A stretch of 64,000 nucleotides of DNA from Meira nashicola (taxonomy: Eukaryota; Basidiomycota; Exobasidiomycetes; Exobasidiales; Brachybasidiaceae): positions 62,001 through 126,000 of the forward strand of contig BCJU01000002.1 in the NCBI GenBank assembly GCA_001600355.1, read 5' to 3'. The translations under genes were made by a program, and so were the position numbers. Position 1 is the stretch's first letter, and every line of letters begins with the position of its first letter. Under the pieces are notes generated by a model, which worked only from the letters and a program-made list of their open reading frames with translations, was not told where the DNA came from and did not search any database. This document shows, in pieces, positions 50,657 to 60,415 of the stretch.

Positions 50657-51163
50657 ATGTATTCTATTTTCTTGACTAAAACACTTTTATGTTTGTTAAC
50701 GATTTTTGTCGCCCTTTTGTGCATTGCAGAAAGTATACCTGTAAATGGTGTTGTACCTGCTCGAACAGATTCTTTACGAACCAAATTCATAAAGACTATT
50801 CGACCAAATGATCCACCAAATATGACGGTTAATGAAAAGAAGCATCTTGATCATGTATTTGAAAAACGACCTGATTCACCAAGATTATCAAGAGTAAATT
50901 CTAATGATCGTCAACAATATTCACTTCTTCGACAACAAGAACAAACATTTGGTAGAATTAAAAAAATTGGTGAAGATCATATTCAGAACCCAAATGGTAA
51001 ACATAGTGGTGAAGAAACACATGTGCAAGCAAAAGGTCAAGATAAATTGGATATTTATAATGGTGGTGGTATGTCTGGTCAACTTTCCAAGCATGCAGGA
51101 CTAAAAGCAGATAATTTATTAAGACCATCTTCTCCTGCTAAAGCACATGCCGGGCATCATTGA
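50657..51163 (+). CDS. Small secreted protein, SPxR-Y family
   Basis: 168 residues from ATG 50657, downstream of the TATA-like box at 50601; the longer frame starts upstream of it at TTG. Signal peptide MYSIFLTKTLLCLLTIFVAL ending LLCIAES. The family motif is RPDSPRLSRVNSNDRQQYSL, then QTFGRIKKIGEDH, Gly-rich GGGMSGQLSKHAGLKADNLL and a His tail. No Cys in the mature part. It shares the Q-x-Y/F-G-R-L/I-x element with the genes at 55299 and 59118. Function unknown. Confidence 0.75.
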   Translation: MYSIFLTKTLLCLLTIFVALLCIAESIPVNGVVPARTDSLRTKFIKTIRPNDPPNMTVNEKKHLDHVFEKRPDSPRLSRVNSNDRQQYSLLRQQEQTFGRIKKIGEDHIQNPNGKHSGEETHVQAKGQDKLDIYNGGGMSGQLSKHAGLKADNLLRPSSPAKAHAGHH

Positions 51164-51524
51164 TTGAAGAGAATCATGCATTTTACCTATTATTGTTTCG
51201 TTTCTTTTTTTTTCTCACTTCACTGTATATACTTGTGCTTTCTTATCTGCTTCAATATATTTATTCTATATCATCAAAGGATTCCTTTAACTTCTTTTTT
51301 TTTTAAGTTGAATTTGTCATGCAATTGCCTCCATTGAGCCTCTTTGCAAAAAATCACAGCCTCTTGCTCGTGGCATAATACGATATACATAGCCTAATAT
51401 CAAGTTGCCTTTTTTTGCCGCTTCCTCGGGACTATCAAAGGAAAGATTTAGCCTTGTCTTAAAATGATATAAAGTGGGCTTATTTCCTTCTATCGTCTCA
51501 TTTCTGAGACAAACTCTAGTAATC
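51164..51524. other. Intergenic region
   Basis: About 360 bp with pyrimidine-rich DNA and a TATA-like ATGATATAAAG at about 51464. No other feature. Confidence 0.45.
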
Positions 51525-51749
51525 ATGAAGATCTCTATTTTCCAATTCTTCTGCATTCTGGCTTTGGTGGCAGTCAAAGTAGACTGTACTCCAATCACTC
51601 GTGGTCGTGCAAGGAACGTACATCGTGGCATGACGGAAGATGAAGAAGGACAATTGATTGAATTAAGCAACCTAGCCAATCAAACCGAAAGATTGGAAAA
51701 TCTCCTCGAAGAATCTAAAGCACCTCGTCCACCTTCACCAAGCGATTAA
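51525..51749 (+). CDS. Very small secreted protein
   Basis: 74 residues from ATG 51525 (the longer frame starts at GTG, upstream of the likely transcription start). Signal peptide MKISIFQFFCILALVAVKVD, then CTPITRGRARNVHRGMTEDE, an acidic helix LIELSNLANQTERLENLLEE and the end PRPPSPSD. The spacing R-x2-R-x-V-x-R before a helix is a faint echo of the SPxR-Y motif. One N-glycosylation site (NQT). Function unknown. Confidence 0.65.
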   Translation: MKISIFQFFCILALVAVKVDCTPITRGRARNVHRGMTEDEEGQLIELSNLANQTERLENLLEESKAPRPPSPSD

Positions 51750-51918
51750 AACACAATGTGACTTTTCTCGTGGCTAAAATCGGAGTTTGAAGGGGCTACC
51801 ATGCACAAAAAGGGCTGAATACTGATCTCTAATCTAACAATCATAGAGCAGAGGTAAAAATATAAAAGAACGAGTAAATCATTTTTCGAAATTTCCCCTT
51901 TTCACAACATCTTTTACA

Positions 51919-52476
51919 ATGTTGCATGTTACTTTTATGTTTAAAGTTTTCGTCTTTTTGGCATTTGTGGGTTATATCTTTCAAGTTCATAGTGTCACAG
52001 CAAACACTTCTCCTCGAAGACAACAACCTGCATCACCACTTGAAGCTGCAGCTGCAGAAGCTCGTGTAAAAAAGATTGGAAAAGCATTTGATCAAGCAAA
52101 ATCAAATAGATCTCCTAGTCCAAGAAGACAACATGTTGCAGAAGGAGAAAGAGATAAATATGTTGATCATCGTAATCAAGCACATAAATTTGAAGGTGTA
52201 GTAAAATTAGCAGATTTAAGTTTATCTAGAGAATTACCGAAAAAAGCAAAACCAGAAGAAATAATTGAACATCATAATCAAAAACTTCGTGCAGCACAAG
52301 TTAAAGTTGAAGGTAAATTTTTACAAGATCATCATACTAAAGCTGCAAATGATTTATTACCAAATCATTTACGAGATGAAAATCAAATGGCTCTTATTTT
52401 ACAACAACAACAAGCTGCTCATGAGCATGTACAAAACTTTCTTCGTCAAGAACGCCTTCGGCAATCATCTGGATAG
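51919..52476 (+). CDS. Small secreted protein, SPxR-Y family
   Basis: 185 residues. Signal peptide MLHVTFMFKVFVFLAFVGYI ending FQVHS. The motif is SPSPRRQHVAEGERDKYVDH, followed by helical EGVVKLADLSLSRELPKKAK, IIEHHNQKLRAAQ and a Gln/His-rich C-terminus. No Cys in the mature part. TATA-like AATATAAAAG at about 51858; a GGGGC element at about 51793. Function unknown. Confidence 0.75.
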   Translation: MLHVTFMFKVFVFLAFVGYIFQVHSVTANTSPRRQQPASPLEAAAAEARVKKIGKAFDQAKSNRSPSPRRQHVAEGERDKYVDHRNQAHKFEGVVKLADLSLSRELPKKAKPEEIIEHHNQKLRAAQVKVEGKFLQDHHTKAANDLLPNHLRDENQMALILQQQQAAHEHVQNFLRQERLRQSSG

Positions 52477-53713
52477 AATGTATAAAGGTATTTTTTATTC
52501 TTGTCTCTGTCTCAATAACTTTTCTTCGTTTTTGTCATCATATATTCGTTAAATCTATCTATGTCAATAACCTAAATTCGTTAATGACGCAGGCACGCAC
52601 ATCACATCTTATTCCCTCAGTTCCATACATGCAATGCTCGTTGTCATAAAAAAGAACGAATGCAAGAATATTGCATAATCACTTCACTAAGCAAAGGGTC
52701 ACTTACTCACTTTACACCTTCATCGATCGAGACTGGCAATTTAGGTGTGCTGCACACGCACGTAATTCAGCCTCCAAGCTGTGCTGCAGTACCTTGCTTT
52801 TAACAATAGTGGCTAATCTTTCTTTTATTCTTCGAAAGAACAAAACACTAAGATGCTCTGCATTTAATAAAACGGCGCCGGGCGTTTACGCCCAATCATA
52901 TTTTTTAGCGTGTTTTGATTTTTTACACAAACAAACGTTCACAACCTTTTTTCTCCCGATGCGATTTTTCAGTGTTTTTGATACGCGTTAAGCTGATTGG
53001 AAAAATGATTCAACACATCCATTGTGAAAACCAAGCATTTTGAATGACGCATAAAGTGCTTCTTTCTTGTGTACATTATACGCATTGCATGTTCTTCGTA
53101 GAAAGATGATCTCAATAAAAGATGTCTTCTTAGGCAGCGCCCCTGAATGCAGGGGAGAAGAAGAAGAAGAAGAAGAAGAAGAAGCTTTACTGTCAAAATG
53201 AACTAAATTGCAATTTAGCACTACTTAAACATTGCTTCCGCCGGAGATCACGATCGACAAGAGTGCGAATTCGCTCTAAAAATCCAAGAGACTGCATCTA
53301 CGGCCAATTGACTGCAAGAGGCCGCATGTTTTGTTTAATTTTCGCAGTATCTGAGTTCGAATTAAGGGACAATTGGTAGCTCATTGTTTTTCCAAAGTTT
53401 ATAGATAGGTAGACTATGTATATGCGCCCGCGCGCCCTACAGGCATGGGTAGCAATCAAAACGATATTGTTAAATCTTTATTGATCGCCATCATCTTCAT
53501 TCGACTCTCCCTTTTGATTCTCAATCTCTTTCAGCAACACAATCTTTTCCCCCTAGAAGGGCTTTTAGCTGTCACATTCACTTTTCTCTAATACTCTGCG
53601 CAAATCGCATTCCAAGAAAACCGGCTTCTTTTGGAAAAAAAATCGCTCACTAACGACAAAGATCGTCATTTAAAACAACAACAACAAAGCACTCTCCCAC
53701 ACACAATACAACA
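52477..53713. other. Intergenic region
   Basis: About 1.2 kb. Contains a perfect 6-bp hairpin CCCCTG-AATG-CAGGGG at 53140-53155, followed at once by a GAA repeat (to about 53184). The open frames here have unlikely composition, so no gene is called. Confidence 0.5.
53156..53184 (+). repeat. (GAA)n microsatellite next to a hairpin
   Basis: About nine GAA units following the CCCCTG/CAGGGG hairpin. Confidence 0.85.
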
Positions 53714-54499
53714 ATGAAGTTTTCAACAAGTGTCACACTCTTTGCAGTCGCTTTGGCTGCAACAGTTTCTGCTTCTTCAAGCGATTCTAAACAACAACAT
53801 CGCGGACTCGTTCGTCGTATTCGCAGTAACAACGAAAACGTAATCGAAAATAGAGGTGATGAACATGTACCACATTACGTTAACCTACAAAAGCGTTATG
53901 GAGGTCAAGCAACATTTTACAATAACGCAGTCAGTGAAGGTGCATGCGGTGGATATACATCACCAGGTGATAAGATTGTCGCTCTAAACATTGGTCAATA
54001 CGGTAACCCAGGCGCAGTTTCCAAATGGTGTGGACAAAAGATTTTGATCACATACGGAGGAAAATCTGAAGTGGCCACCGTTGTTGATTGCTGCCCTTCA
54101 TGTGCTTATGGAAGTTTGGATATGAGTAAAGGATTATTCGGCGCTTTTGCTGATTTTAGTGCAGGTGTTTTCCAAATGTCATGGAAACCATTGAGCGGAG
54201 GAGATGATGGAAGCAGTGATTCTGGCTCTGATTCAGGTCAAAAACAAAAGCCATCTCCTAAACCTTCACCTAAACCATCTCCTACACCAAAGGCCAAGAC
54301 TACGTCCACTTCTTCATCCTCATCCAAGGCCACATCTACTTCCTCGTCCTCGTCATCGTCGTCCACATCAAGCTCTTCTTCCTCCTCATCTTCCACCGAA
54401 GCTGCTCCTTCTACAACTGCACCTGACAGCAATTTGGCAGATTTGACAAACGTATACAAGGGATTGCTCGATATGGCAAATGCAGTTGGCGGTCATTAA
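53714..54499 (+). CDS. Secreted DPBB (expansin/barwin-like) protein with Ser-rich tail
   Basis: 261 residues. Signal peptide MKFSTSVTLFAVALAATVSA, a propeptide ending LQKR (Kex2-type site), then a double-psi beta-barrel domain of about 95 residues: GGQATFYNN, GACGGYTSPGDKIVALN, WCGQKILITYGGKSEVATVV, DCCPSCAYGSLDMSKGLF. Cys residues fit the disulfides of fungal RlpA/expansin-like proteins, and VVDCCPSC..GSLDMS carries the conserved Asp. The C-terminal 90 residues are Pro/Lys and Ser/Thr-rich, probably O-glycosylated and wall-associated. Family members loosen or bind wall polysaccharides, and some act as effectors. Confidence 0.88.
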   Translation: MKFSTSVTLFAVALAATVSASSSDSKQQHRGLVRRIRSNNENVIENRGDEHVPHYVNLQKRYGGQATFYNNAVSEGACGGYTSPGDKIVALNIGQYGNPGAVSKWCGQKILITYGGKSEVATVVDCCPSCAYGSLDMSKGLFGAFADFSAGVFQMSWKPLSGGDDGSSDSGSDSGQKQKPSPKPSPKPSPTPKAKTTSTSSSSSKATSTSSSSSSSSTSSSSSSSSSTEAAPSTTAPDSNLADLTNVYKGLLDMANAVGGH

Positions 54500-55298
54500 A
54501 ATGCAAATTTTTCTCACAAGCATTAATCATTCTTTTTCAGTAACGGGTTTACAGTGGTACATGGTTTTCGACTTCGTTTTACAGCACATTCGATCGTCTT
54601 TCTTTTGGTGATCGTTTAGCAATTTCTGTTTTGCTTCTTTTTTTTTTCTCCGATACATAGAAAATGCATGTCATAATTGTCCGCCGAAAGGCTGGATAAT
54701 GCACATGCAATGTACTAGGGAGGCAAACCTTGCTTCGTCTTCTCTCTTTTAAGCGGGTATAAAAAACCCTTTTTGCTTATCCATTCTATTTGTACTATTT
54801 TATCATCATTCTTTGTATGCAGTTTTGTACTTGCTTTTATTCTTTACTTGCACTCCTTCTTTGGGAATTTAATTTATCATATTTTCTTAGACAAAGTTTT
54901 ATCTTTTTATTGGCTGCAGTTTGACCATCTCCCTAATGAACCATATATGTAAGGATTTAATTTAGTGAACCAATCAAACTATCTTTCAGGGGCTTAATCT
55001 TATAGCGTGCTTCTGTATCTTTGCTACATACATATATATCTTTAGCCTACTTCTTAACTCTGATTTATCACTTCTAAACTTGAGAAGAGACGATATAAAA
55101 TTGAAGCGGGTATATACACAAATGATGATATATAGATAAGATAAATAAATAACATGATAATAAACAGAAAATGAAGTAGATAAACAATCAAAAAGACAAG
55201 ATCATAAACAGAAAATGAAGTAGATAAATAATCAAAAAGAAGAAATCAGAGCCTCGCTAATTATAACAAGGAACCAAAGTTGGCACGCTAGCGTGACA
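54500..55298. other. Intergenic region with orphan promoter-like DNA
   Basis: A TATA-like GGGTATAAAAAAC (about 54756) precedes a 35-codon frame starting ATGCAGTTTTG that could be a relic signal peptide. ACCAATCAAACTATCTTTCAGGGGCTTA (54969 on) resembles a stretch at about 61360. A 36-bp phrase of ATAAACAGAAAATGAAGTAG type is repeated near 55160 and 55203. No intact gene is seen. Confidence 0.4.
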
Positions 55299-55750
55299 TC
55301 AATGTTGTGGTTGGTTTTGTTGTAAAATTCTTTCTGCTTTATTATGATAATGGGTGGCTGAATCACGAAACCCTTCATTATAAGAATTCATTTTCTTTTT
55401 ATCATTTCTGTCAATTGTGCCAGAGTTAATACCAAATGCTGCCGCTTCATGTAAACGACCATAAGTTTGAGCTTTTTGTTTAGCAAGATCATAGCGTGGA
55501 AGATCATGTTCTGCAACACTAGCACGACGAGGAGAAGGTTGACGTTCTTCATGAACATAATCGTTAACTCTATTATAATGTTCATCGTTTGGACGAGGTG
55601 CTGGTTTGATTTCTTTAAGCCATTGTGAAGGAGTTAACTTTGCTGACTTCTTACCGTCCTTTACTGGAGTACAGCTTGTAAATTGTAAAGAGAATAAAAG
55701 CCATAATGATAAACAGATATTCAAAGTATAGTTAGAAAAATTAAAGCCAT
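55299..55750 (-). pseudogene. SPxR-Y family secreted protein with a frameshift in its signal peptide
   Basis: The body (motif RQPSPRRASVAEHDLPRYDL, then QTYGRLHEAAAFG and SATHYHNKAERIL) is intact and close to the 59118 pseudogene. The open frame reaches an ATG at 55838, but that lies upstream of the TATA-like box (55807-55815) and encodes an unlikely Cys/His-rich start. The ATG with normal TATA spacing, at 55750, begins MALIFLTIL and then hits a stop; the hydrophobic continuation NICLSLWLLFSLQF is in the other frame. A small indel inside the signal-peptide coding region is likely. If transcription starts further upstream the 55838 ATG could still give a full protein. Confidence 0.5.
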
Positions 55751-55838
55751 TTTGACAATATTGATCCTTATGATCAAAACAATTTCTGTGTGCACACTTT
55801 TGCCCTTTTATATACCTTTTCCCAACGTATGGCGTCAT

Positions 55839-56839
55839 CTTTGAAAAGACGTTATACCGCCATAAAGTGGGGCAAAATTAGGTCAACTCATAGGTATCCC
55901 CGAACCGGAGATACTATCGGATGAAGTGTTGATTGTAAGGCTGTACGTCAATTGGGGCTATTTTTAACTTTTTTCCTTGGCATTGCCCCTTCTTCATCAA
56001 AAATAGATTTGAATTAAGTTCATTAGCCAAAGAAAGAAAAGAGTGAAGAGGAGCTGAATTATTGTATCACTAAAGCAGTAAAATCGCTTACACCTGCTCC
56101 AGAATATAGTTCCTAATAAATCTTCCTTAAGTTTTATATACTTTCTTTCTTTATTTGTTTCAAGTCTTTTTGTTACTCTACCTTTATTTATCATAAAGTA
56201 CAATTTATAGTTATAATTTAAGAAACCCAATATAAACTTATAAACTCGTGTCAAGGTGAAAGGATATATCTTCTTTACGACGATATTGATCTGTATTGTG
56301 TACGTAATGTTTATATTTTGATCGAGATATTCTGCAATTATACAATTGTTTACCTTGGCTACAATAAAGCGATGCTTTTGTTTTATATACTTAAAGCTAG
56401 AAACGCAAAAGGACATGCACAATTGCATAGCTTCTTACCTAGACTAGTAGAATGCTGTGTCTTCTTTCATCAAAAAGTGATTTATTCTGTTCAAAAGGTG
56501 GATCGAATTGAACAGCTTTTGTTTAAACTACACCGAATTTTGACAGGTCTCTTCAGCTTGGCAAGCAAAGTAAGAACAATAACTAATAACAATTCAAGTT
56601 GTGTGTCATACGACATTTGCTAACTTCTTCAATACTTCACCGAACGTTTTCCGAGTCTTTTATATGGCGGTGAAAATAGGAATAAACGATCGAGTATGAT
56701 ACGTACGAAAAGATTTGAAAAAAGAAGCTACGTATTCTTCCTATTCGATGGAAAAGGTATATAAAGAGCACTTTTGAATAGTTTGTACTTCTTATCCTCA
56801 TCTTCAAAGATTCTTATTAACTAACACCTGAAGCCAATC
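55839..56839. other. Intergenic region containing a relic
   Basis: About 1 kb. A decayed piece of the 60416 gene family lies at about 56000-56118. A TATA-like GTATATAAAG at 56757 belongs to the next gene. The rest is AT-rich with no supported gene. Confidence 0.4.
56003..56118 (+). pseudogene. Decayed relic of the GK-SKA secreted family
   Basis: The end ITKAVKSLTPAPEYSS plus stop resembles VSKAKQLAQPAPGQAST (60416 gene) and ISKVNKSVQPAPIQASS (48364 pseudogene). Just upstream, in another frame, SSLAKERKE matches SSL...LAKERKKEA of the 48364 copy. Stops and a frame change separate the two. Confidence 0.4.
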
Positions 56840-57076
56840 ATGCATTTTAACTATTTAACAACTATTACAATCTTATTTGCACTTATGTTTTGCGCAAATG
56901 CTATTCCTTCAACTTTGGGTGACTCTGAATTAAACAAAGTTGTAGGTCAACAAACTGATCGTGAAAAGAAAGCGGCTGCAGAAGCAGCAGCAAAAGCAGA
57001 AAGACAAAGACAAGCACAAGCTGCTATTGCAGCAGAAGCTGAACGTTTACGCAAACAACATGGATCAAAATCCTAA
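56840..57076 (+). CDS. Very small secreted Ala/Gln/Lys-helical protein
   Basis: 78 residues. Signal peptide MHFNYLTTITILFALMFCAN ending ANAIPS. The mature peptide is one long charged helix (REKKAAAEAAAKAERQRQAQ, AAIAAEAERLRKQ) with heptad-like spacing and no Cys. TATA-like box about 80 bp upstream. A decayed relative seems to lie near 58720-58850. Function unknown. Confidence 0.7.
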   Translation: MHFNYLTTITILFALMFCANAIPSTLGDSELNKVVGQQTDREKKAAAEAAAKAERQRQAQAAIAAEAERLRKQHGSKS

Positions 57077-57640
57077 GGTGGTAGTTCATCATAACATTAA
57101 AAAGGTTGAAATCCAAAATAAATAGCGAGAAATTAAATCGCAAACAACGATTGAATTATTAAATGTTTATGATTGATACAATTCTAAAAATCAAAATTTA
57201 TCACTCCAAATGTTCTTTATCACCCTTTTTCTAAATTGTTCTCTTCCGTATCTCCCTTTTTTCCTATAAATTTTCTCTCCTTTAGCTTTTATTGTCTTCC
57301 GCATCACCTTTTTCATATAAAATTTCTAACTTTTTTATCTCTTATTCTCTTATCTTTTAAATCATTTGTTCAAAAACATTATCAGATCATCCTTCCAATT
57401 ATCTAAGAGATAGGTTTGTGATAAGAATATGTAATAAATTGTGAGAATATTTACAAAGAATGAGAAAAAAGGAAACGAAGAATTGAGAAAATAAAAAAAA
57501 TAGAGAAAAGAATATGAGAAAATAAAAAAAATAGAGAAAAGAATATGAGAAAATAAAAAAAAATAGAGAAAAGAATATGAGAAAATAAAAAGTAAAAAAA
57601 CGCATAATTGTTGAAAGCACAATAAAACTTTTCAACGAAC
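57077..57640. other. Intergenic region with minisatellite
   Basis: Shared 3' flank of two convergent genes. It is AT-rich and holds the 31-bp tandem repeat listed separately. Confidence 0.5.
57485..57589 (+). repeat. 31-bp AT-rich tandem repeat
   Basis: Three and a third copies of a unit beginning GAGAAAATAAAAAAAATAGA and ending GAAAAGAATAT (units 57485-57515, 57516-57546, 57547-57578, partial 57579-57589). The overlapping open frames are artefacts of this repeat. Confidence 0.9.
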
Positions 57641-58012
57641 TCAGGCAACGGGTGCAACCAACTTGTTTGCCTTGGTATACTGCGCTGCGGCCAATTTTCC
57701 AGCCATTTTTCTACCTTGTTTTAAAGTTGCTGCAGCATCATGATCACCAATTGAAAGTGCTTCTTTTTCAACATGTTTGAATGCTCTACCACCATTTTTA
57801 TGAAAATTTCCATTTGCACGAAGAGCATCATATTCTGGTAACTTAGCTTCAGGCATGTGTGCACGAGCTGCTGGACGTGCTGTTGCTGGACGTGCTGTAG
57901 GTGTTGTGACACCACCACCATTAGGTAAAGGTGTACTTTTAACCAATGTCATCATGTTCAAGCTTGCAAAAAAGGCGAAGCAAAAGATTTGGAAGAAAAG
58001 TTTAGCTTGCAT
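57641..58012 (-). CDS. Small secreted protein (GK-SKA family), inverted paralogue of the 49734 gene
   Basis: 123 residues from ATG 58012; the longer frame runs up into the promoter. Signal peptide MQAKLFFQIFCFAFFASLNM, nearly that of the 49734 gene. A PTARPATARPAARAH insertion is particular to this copy. The rest (MPEAKLPEYDALRANGN, AFKHVEKEALSIGDHDAA, MAGKLAAAQYTKANKLVAP) matches the paralogue. The homology extends about 200 bp into the 5' flank. Function unknown. Confidence 0.75.
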   Translation of the reverse strand: MQAKLFFQIFCFAFFASLNMMTLVKSTPLPNGGGVTTPTARPATARPAARAHMPEAKLPEYDALRANGNFHKNGGRAFKHVEKEALSIGDHDAAATLKQGRKMAGKLAAAQYTKANKLVAPVA

Positions 58013-59117
58013 TGTGCTGTTGATTGTTATAGTATAAAACTGTAGATAACCAGAATAAAACTGAGTTGGTGAAAAAAGGATGATTTCGTTACATTGAATA
58101 GGCTCATTATATATCTTTCTTTGTTGATTTTTGTTGTATAACATTATCATATACGTCCATTATAGACTATAATGTCAAGCATTGAAGTACTTGACCATAT
58201 CTGATACGCCGTTCCTACTCCCCTCTTGGCGTCACCTAAACAGAGATGGCGTTGAGGCTATACCTGTGCAAGAATCTTGACAACATAGGATAAACAATTT
58301 TATTGTTAAGATGCTGTGCCGAATTCAACCTTTAGATAGCCCTATATCTGAGTAAAATTGAGTCAAACAACGTCATATCAAGTCATATTTTCGATTATCA
58401 AAGCCCCTACTTAAAATCTCGGATGCGAATCAAGCGCCTTGGATGCCAAGAATTGATTAAGCCCCTTATGCTTTCGCCACGGTATCAGATAGTAGGGCTA
58501 CTTCGGGTCTTTAACAACAATTTTTGCTAAATACGGTTACAGAGTGTATGATCACTTTGTTCTGTGATTTTTTGAATAATATTTACACAGCATTAATCTA
58601 AACTATAGAAGGATAAATGATCAAGATAAAATATCTAATAAATCTTCGGTTAAGTTTATAAACTCATATTGCTAATATACATTAAAATCATGGTATAGAT
58701 GATAACTTGACATCGAAAATGAGTAACAGAGTAAGAAAGAAGTAAGAGCGGATATAGAAGATAAGAATAGAATAAGAAGACAAGCAGAAGCAGCTATTGC
58801 ATAGATCCAAAATAAAGTTAAAGAGAAATAGCAAGAGACTCTAATCCTTAAGAAAGTGAGGTATGAGGTTTTATAGCTTGACTTGATATTCATCAAAGGC
58901 AAACGAATTAAGGACAAGTAGCAAGAATGCGTTGGAGAGAAAGAGAAAATTATTCTGCACTGCGAAAATGTATAAGTTTGAATTTTGTAATTATGCATAG
59001 CTGCTTAGACCGTTCAAGTGTAATCAAACTCCTCAGAAGGCTATGTGATCGTTTAAACAGAATGTATACGGAAAAAAACAGAAGTGATGTGATGAGGGTT
59101 AAAAGTGTAAGGACTAT
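58013..59117. other. Intergenic region with a duplicated promoter and a relic
   Basis: 58030-58260 is the inverted copy of the promoter at about 49523-49733. GGGGC/GCCCC cores occur near 58226, 58400 and 58460. A decayed helical-peptide gene is possible at 58720-58850. Nothing else is supported. Confidence 0.45.
58720..58850 (+). pseudogene. Possible relic of the 56840 helical peptide gene
   Basis: One frame reads QSKKEVRADIEDKNRIRRQA then EAAIA and a stop, resembling DREKKAAAEAAAKAERQRQA and QAAIAAEAERLRK of the 56840 product. Three stops interrupt it and no start or signal peptide remains. Confidence 0.35.
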
Positions 59118-59561
59118 TCATTGATGTCGAGAAGAAAGAGCATCCGCTTTACGATTATAATGGTCTGCTTCTGATTTAAGCGTTTTAGAAGATTTTGCAA
59201 CTGCCCCTTGTATTTCTTCATTAATAGGTGCTCTATCAAACTTTGTCGTAAGAATATCGTGTAAACGACCATAAGTATGTGCTTTTTGACGACTAAGGTC
59301 ATATCTTGGAAGATCTTTAGTTGCCACTCTTTCACGTTTAGGAGAATGAGATCTGACGGAATAAGCAAAATCCTACAAAACGTCTGCTGCTGGATAATTT
59401 GGATTAGTCTTTGGCTTCCTTTTATCAATCCATTCTCTTGGAGTTTTATATGTCTTCTTACTTGATGATTGATCATTGTTTGGTACTGGGTTACAGTACA
59501 CCACAAGTAAAACCTTAAAGATGGTAAAAAGAAAGAATAAAAAAGGATGTTTATAAAACAT
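59118..59561 (-). pseudogene. SPxR-Y family secreted protein with one in-frame TAG
   Basis: From ATG 59561: signal peptide MFYKHPFLFFLFTIFKVLLV, then TYKTPREWIDKRKPK and a TAG at 59373-59375. The same frame continues to 59118 with SHSPKRERVATKDLPRYDLS, HTYGRLHDILTTKF and a C-terminal SEADHYNRKADAL, matching the gene at 55299 (SPRRASVAEHDLPRYDLA, QTYGRLHEAA). The reading frame is otherwise conserved over 147 codons. Recent nonsense mutation is likely; readthrough cannot be excluded. Confidence 0.75.
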
Positions 59562-60415
59562 TCTAATAATGCGCTGAAACAAGAGTTTCTGTTGTAATTA
59601 AGATTAATCAAGGTTTATAAACTTCTTTTATAATTTTTCATCACAATTACTTTTCATCTGTATCGCTATAGAAGGGACGTACTATTTAGTAATCGAAAGT
59701 TGTAACCGTGTCATACAATTTAAAACTGTACATGACGGGGCAATGAATTTCTCGATCAGAATATATAGTAATAAAAACGCTCTTTTAAAACCTTTCGAAC
59801 ACAACTTTTTTTTTCATCTGTATCGCCATAAAAGGGGCGTACTATGTAGTAATCGAAAGTTTAACCGCGTCATACAATCATAAGCTGTGCAAGATGGGGC
59901 AATTGAATTTCTCGATCAGAATATATAGGAAATACGTGCCATCAGAATCGAATTCTACACACGCAATAATACTAAAAACGTATTCTTCAAAGGACTTTTT
60001 TACACATCTTCCCTATTTGCGATATCTCATTTATCCTTTCTGCAAGGCTTTAACAAGTTTTATTCTCTTTTCTCGTAATTAAAAAGAAGATCTTATATTT
60101 TTATCTAAGCACTCGCATGTACTTTCTCATTGAATGATCACACAGCCTTTTAGGAGTATGACTTGTTTGAACACAAGTGTTTGTAAAACTTACACTTTGA
60201 GGGGCTAAGCATCTGTGCATATTTATAAAATAAGTCAAAATCATGTATAGTCGCAGGTTCAATAAATTGATAGCATCCGATGGCGTGAAACGATTCAAGC
60301 CACGATTGCATATAAAAATGCAATCGATTGGATATATAAAGTCATACAATATCGGTAAATTTTGTTTATCTCCAACACAATCTTGCTCCTTATTCCTGCT
60401 TTTATTTTTTCTTCA
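59562..60415. other. Intergenic region with a tandem promoter-like duplication
   Basis: Holds the 119-bp direct repeat (59651-59769 and 59811-59929), a GGGGC near 60200, and a TATA-like GATATATAAA at 60331 for the next gene. No intact gene follows the two repeat copies. Confidence 0.5.
59651..59929 (+). repeat. 119-bp direct repeat, two copies
   Basis: Copies at 59651-59769 and 59811-59929 share TTTTCATCTGTATCGC, GTACTAT, TAGTAATCGAAAGTT, CGTCATACAAT, GGGGCAA and TTTCTCGATCAGAATATATAG. A shortened third copy lies at about 61132-61170 (TGGCGGAGCAATCGAAATTC ... ATCAGAATGTATA). They look like duplicated promoters that carry the GGGGC core and a TATA-like AATATATAG. Confidence 0.8.

Noticed and set aside
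52671..53221. Short frames at 52671-52991 (plus) and 52969-53221 (minus)
   Set aside because: No signal peptide, paralogue or plausible composition; the minus frames owe their Ser or Leu runs to the GAA repeat.
57362..57657. Phe/Ser/Tyr-rich minus-strand frames
   Set aside because: They are translations of the 31-bp AT-rich tandem repeat.
9017..59561. Alternative genetic code or programmed stop readthrough as the general explanation of in-frame stops
   Set aside because: Housekeeping genes here use TAA, TAG and TGA as normal ends, the stop contexts are not typical leaky ones, and one affected gene also lost its start codon.
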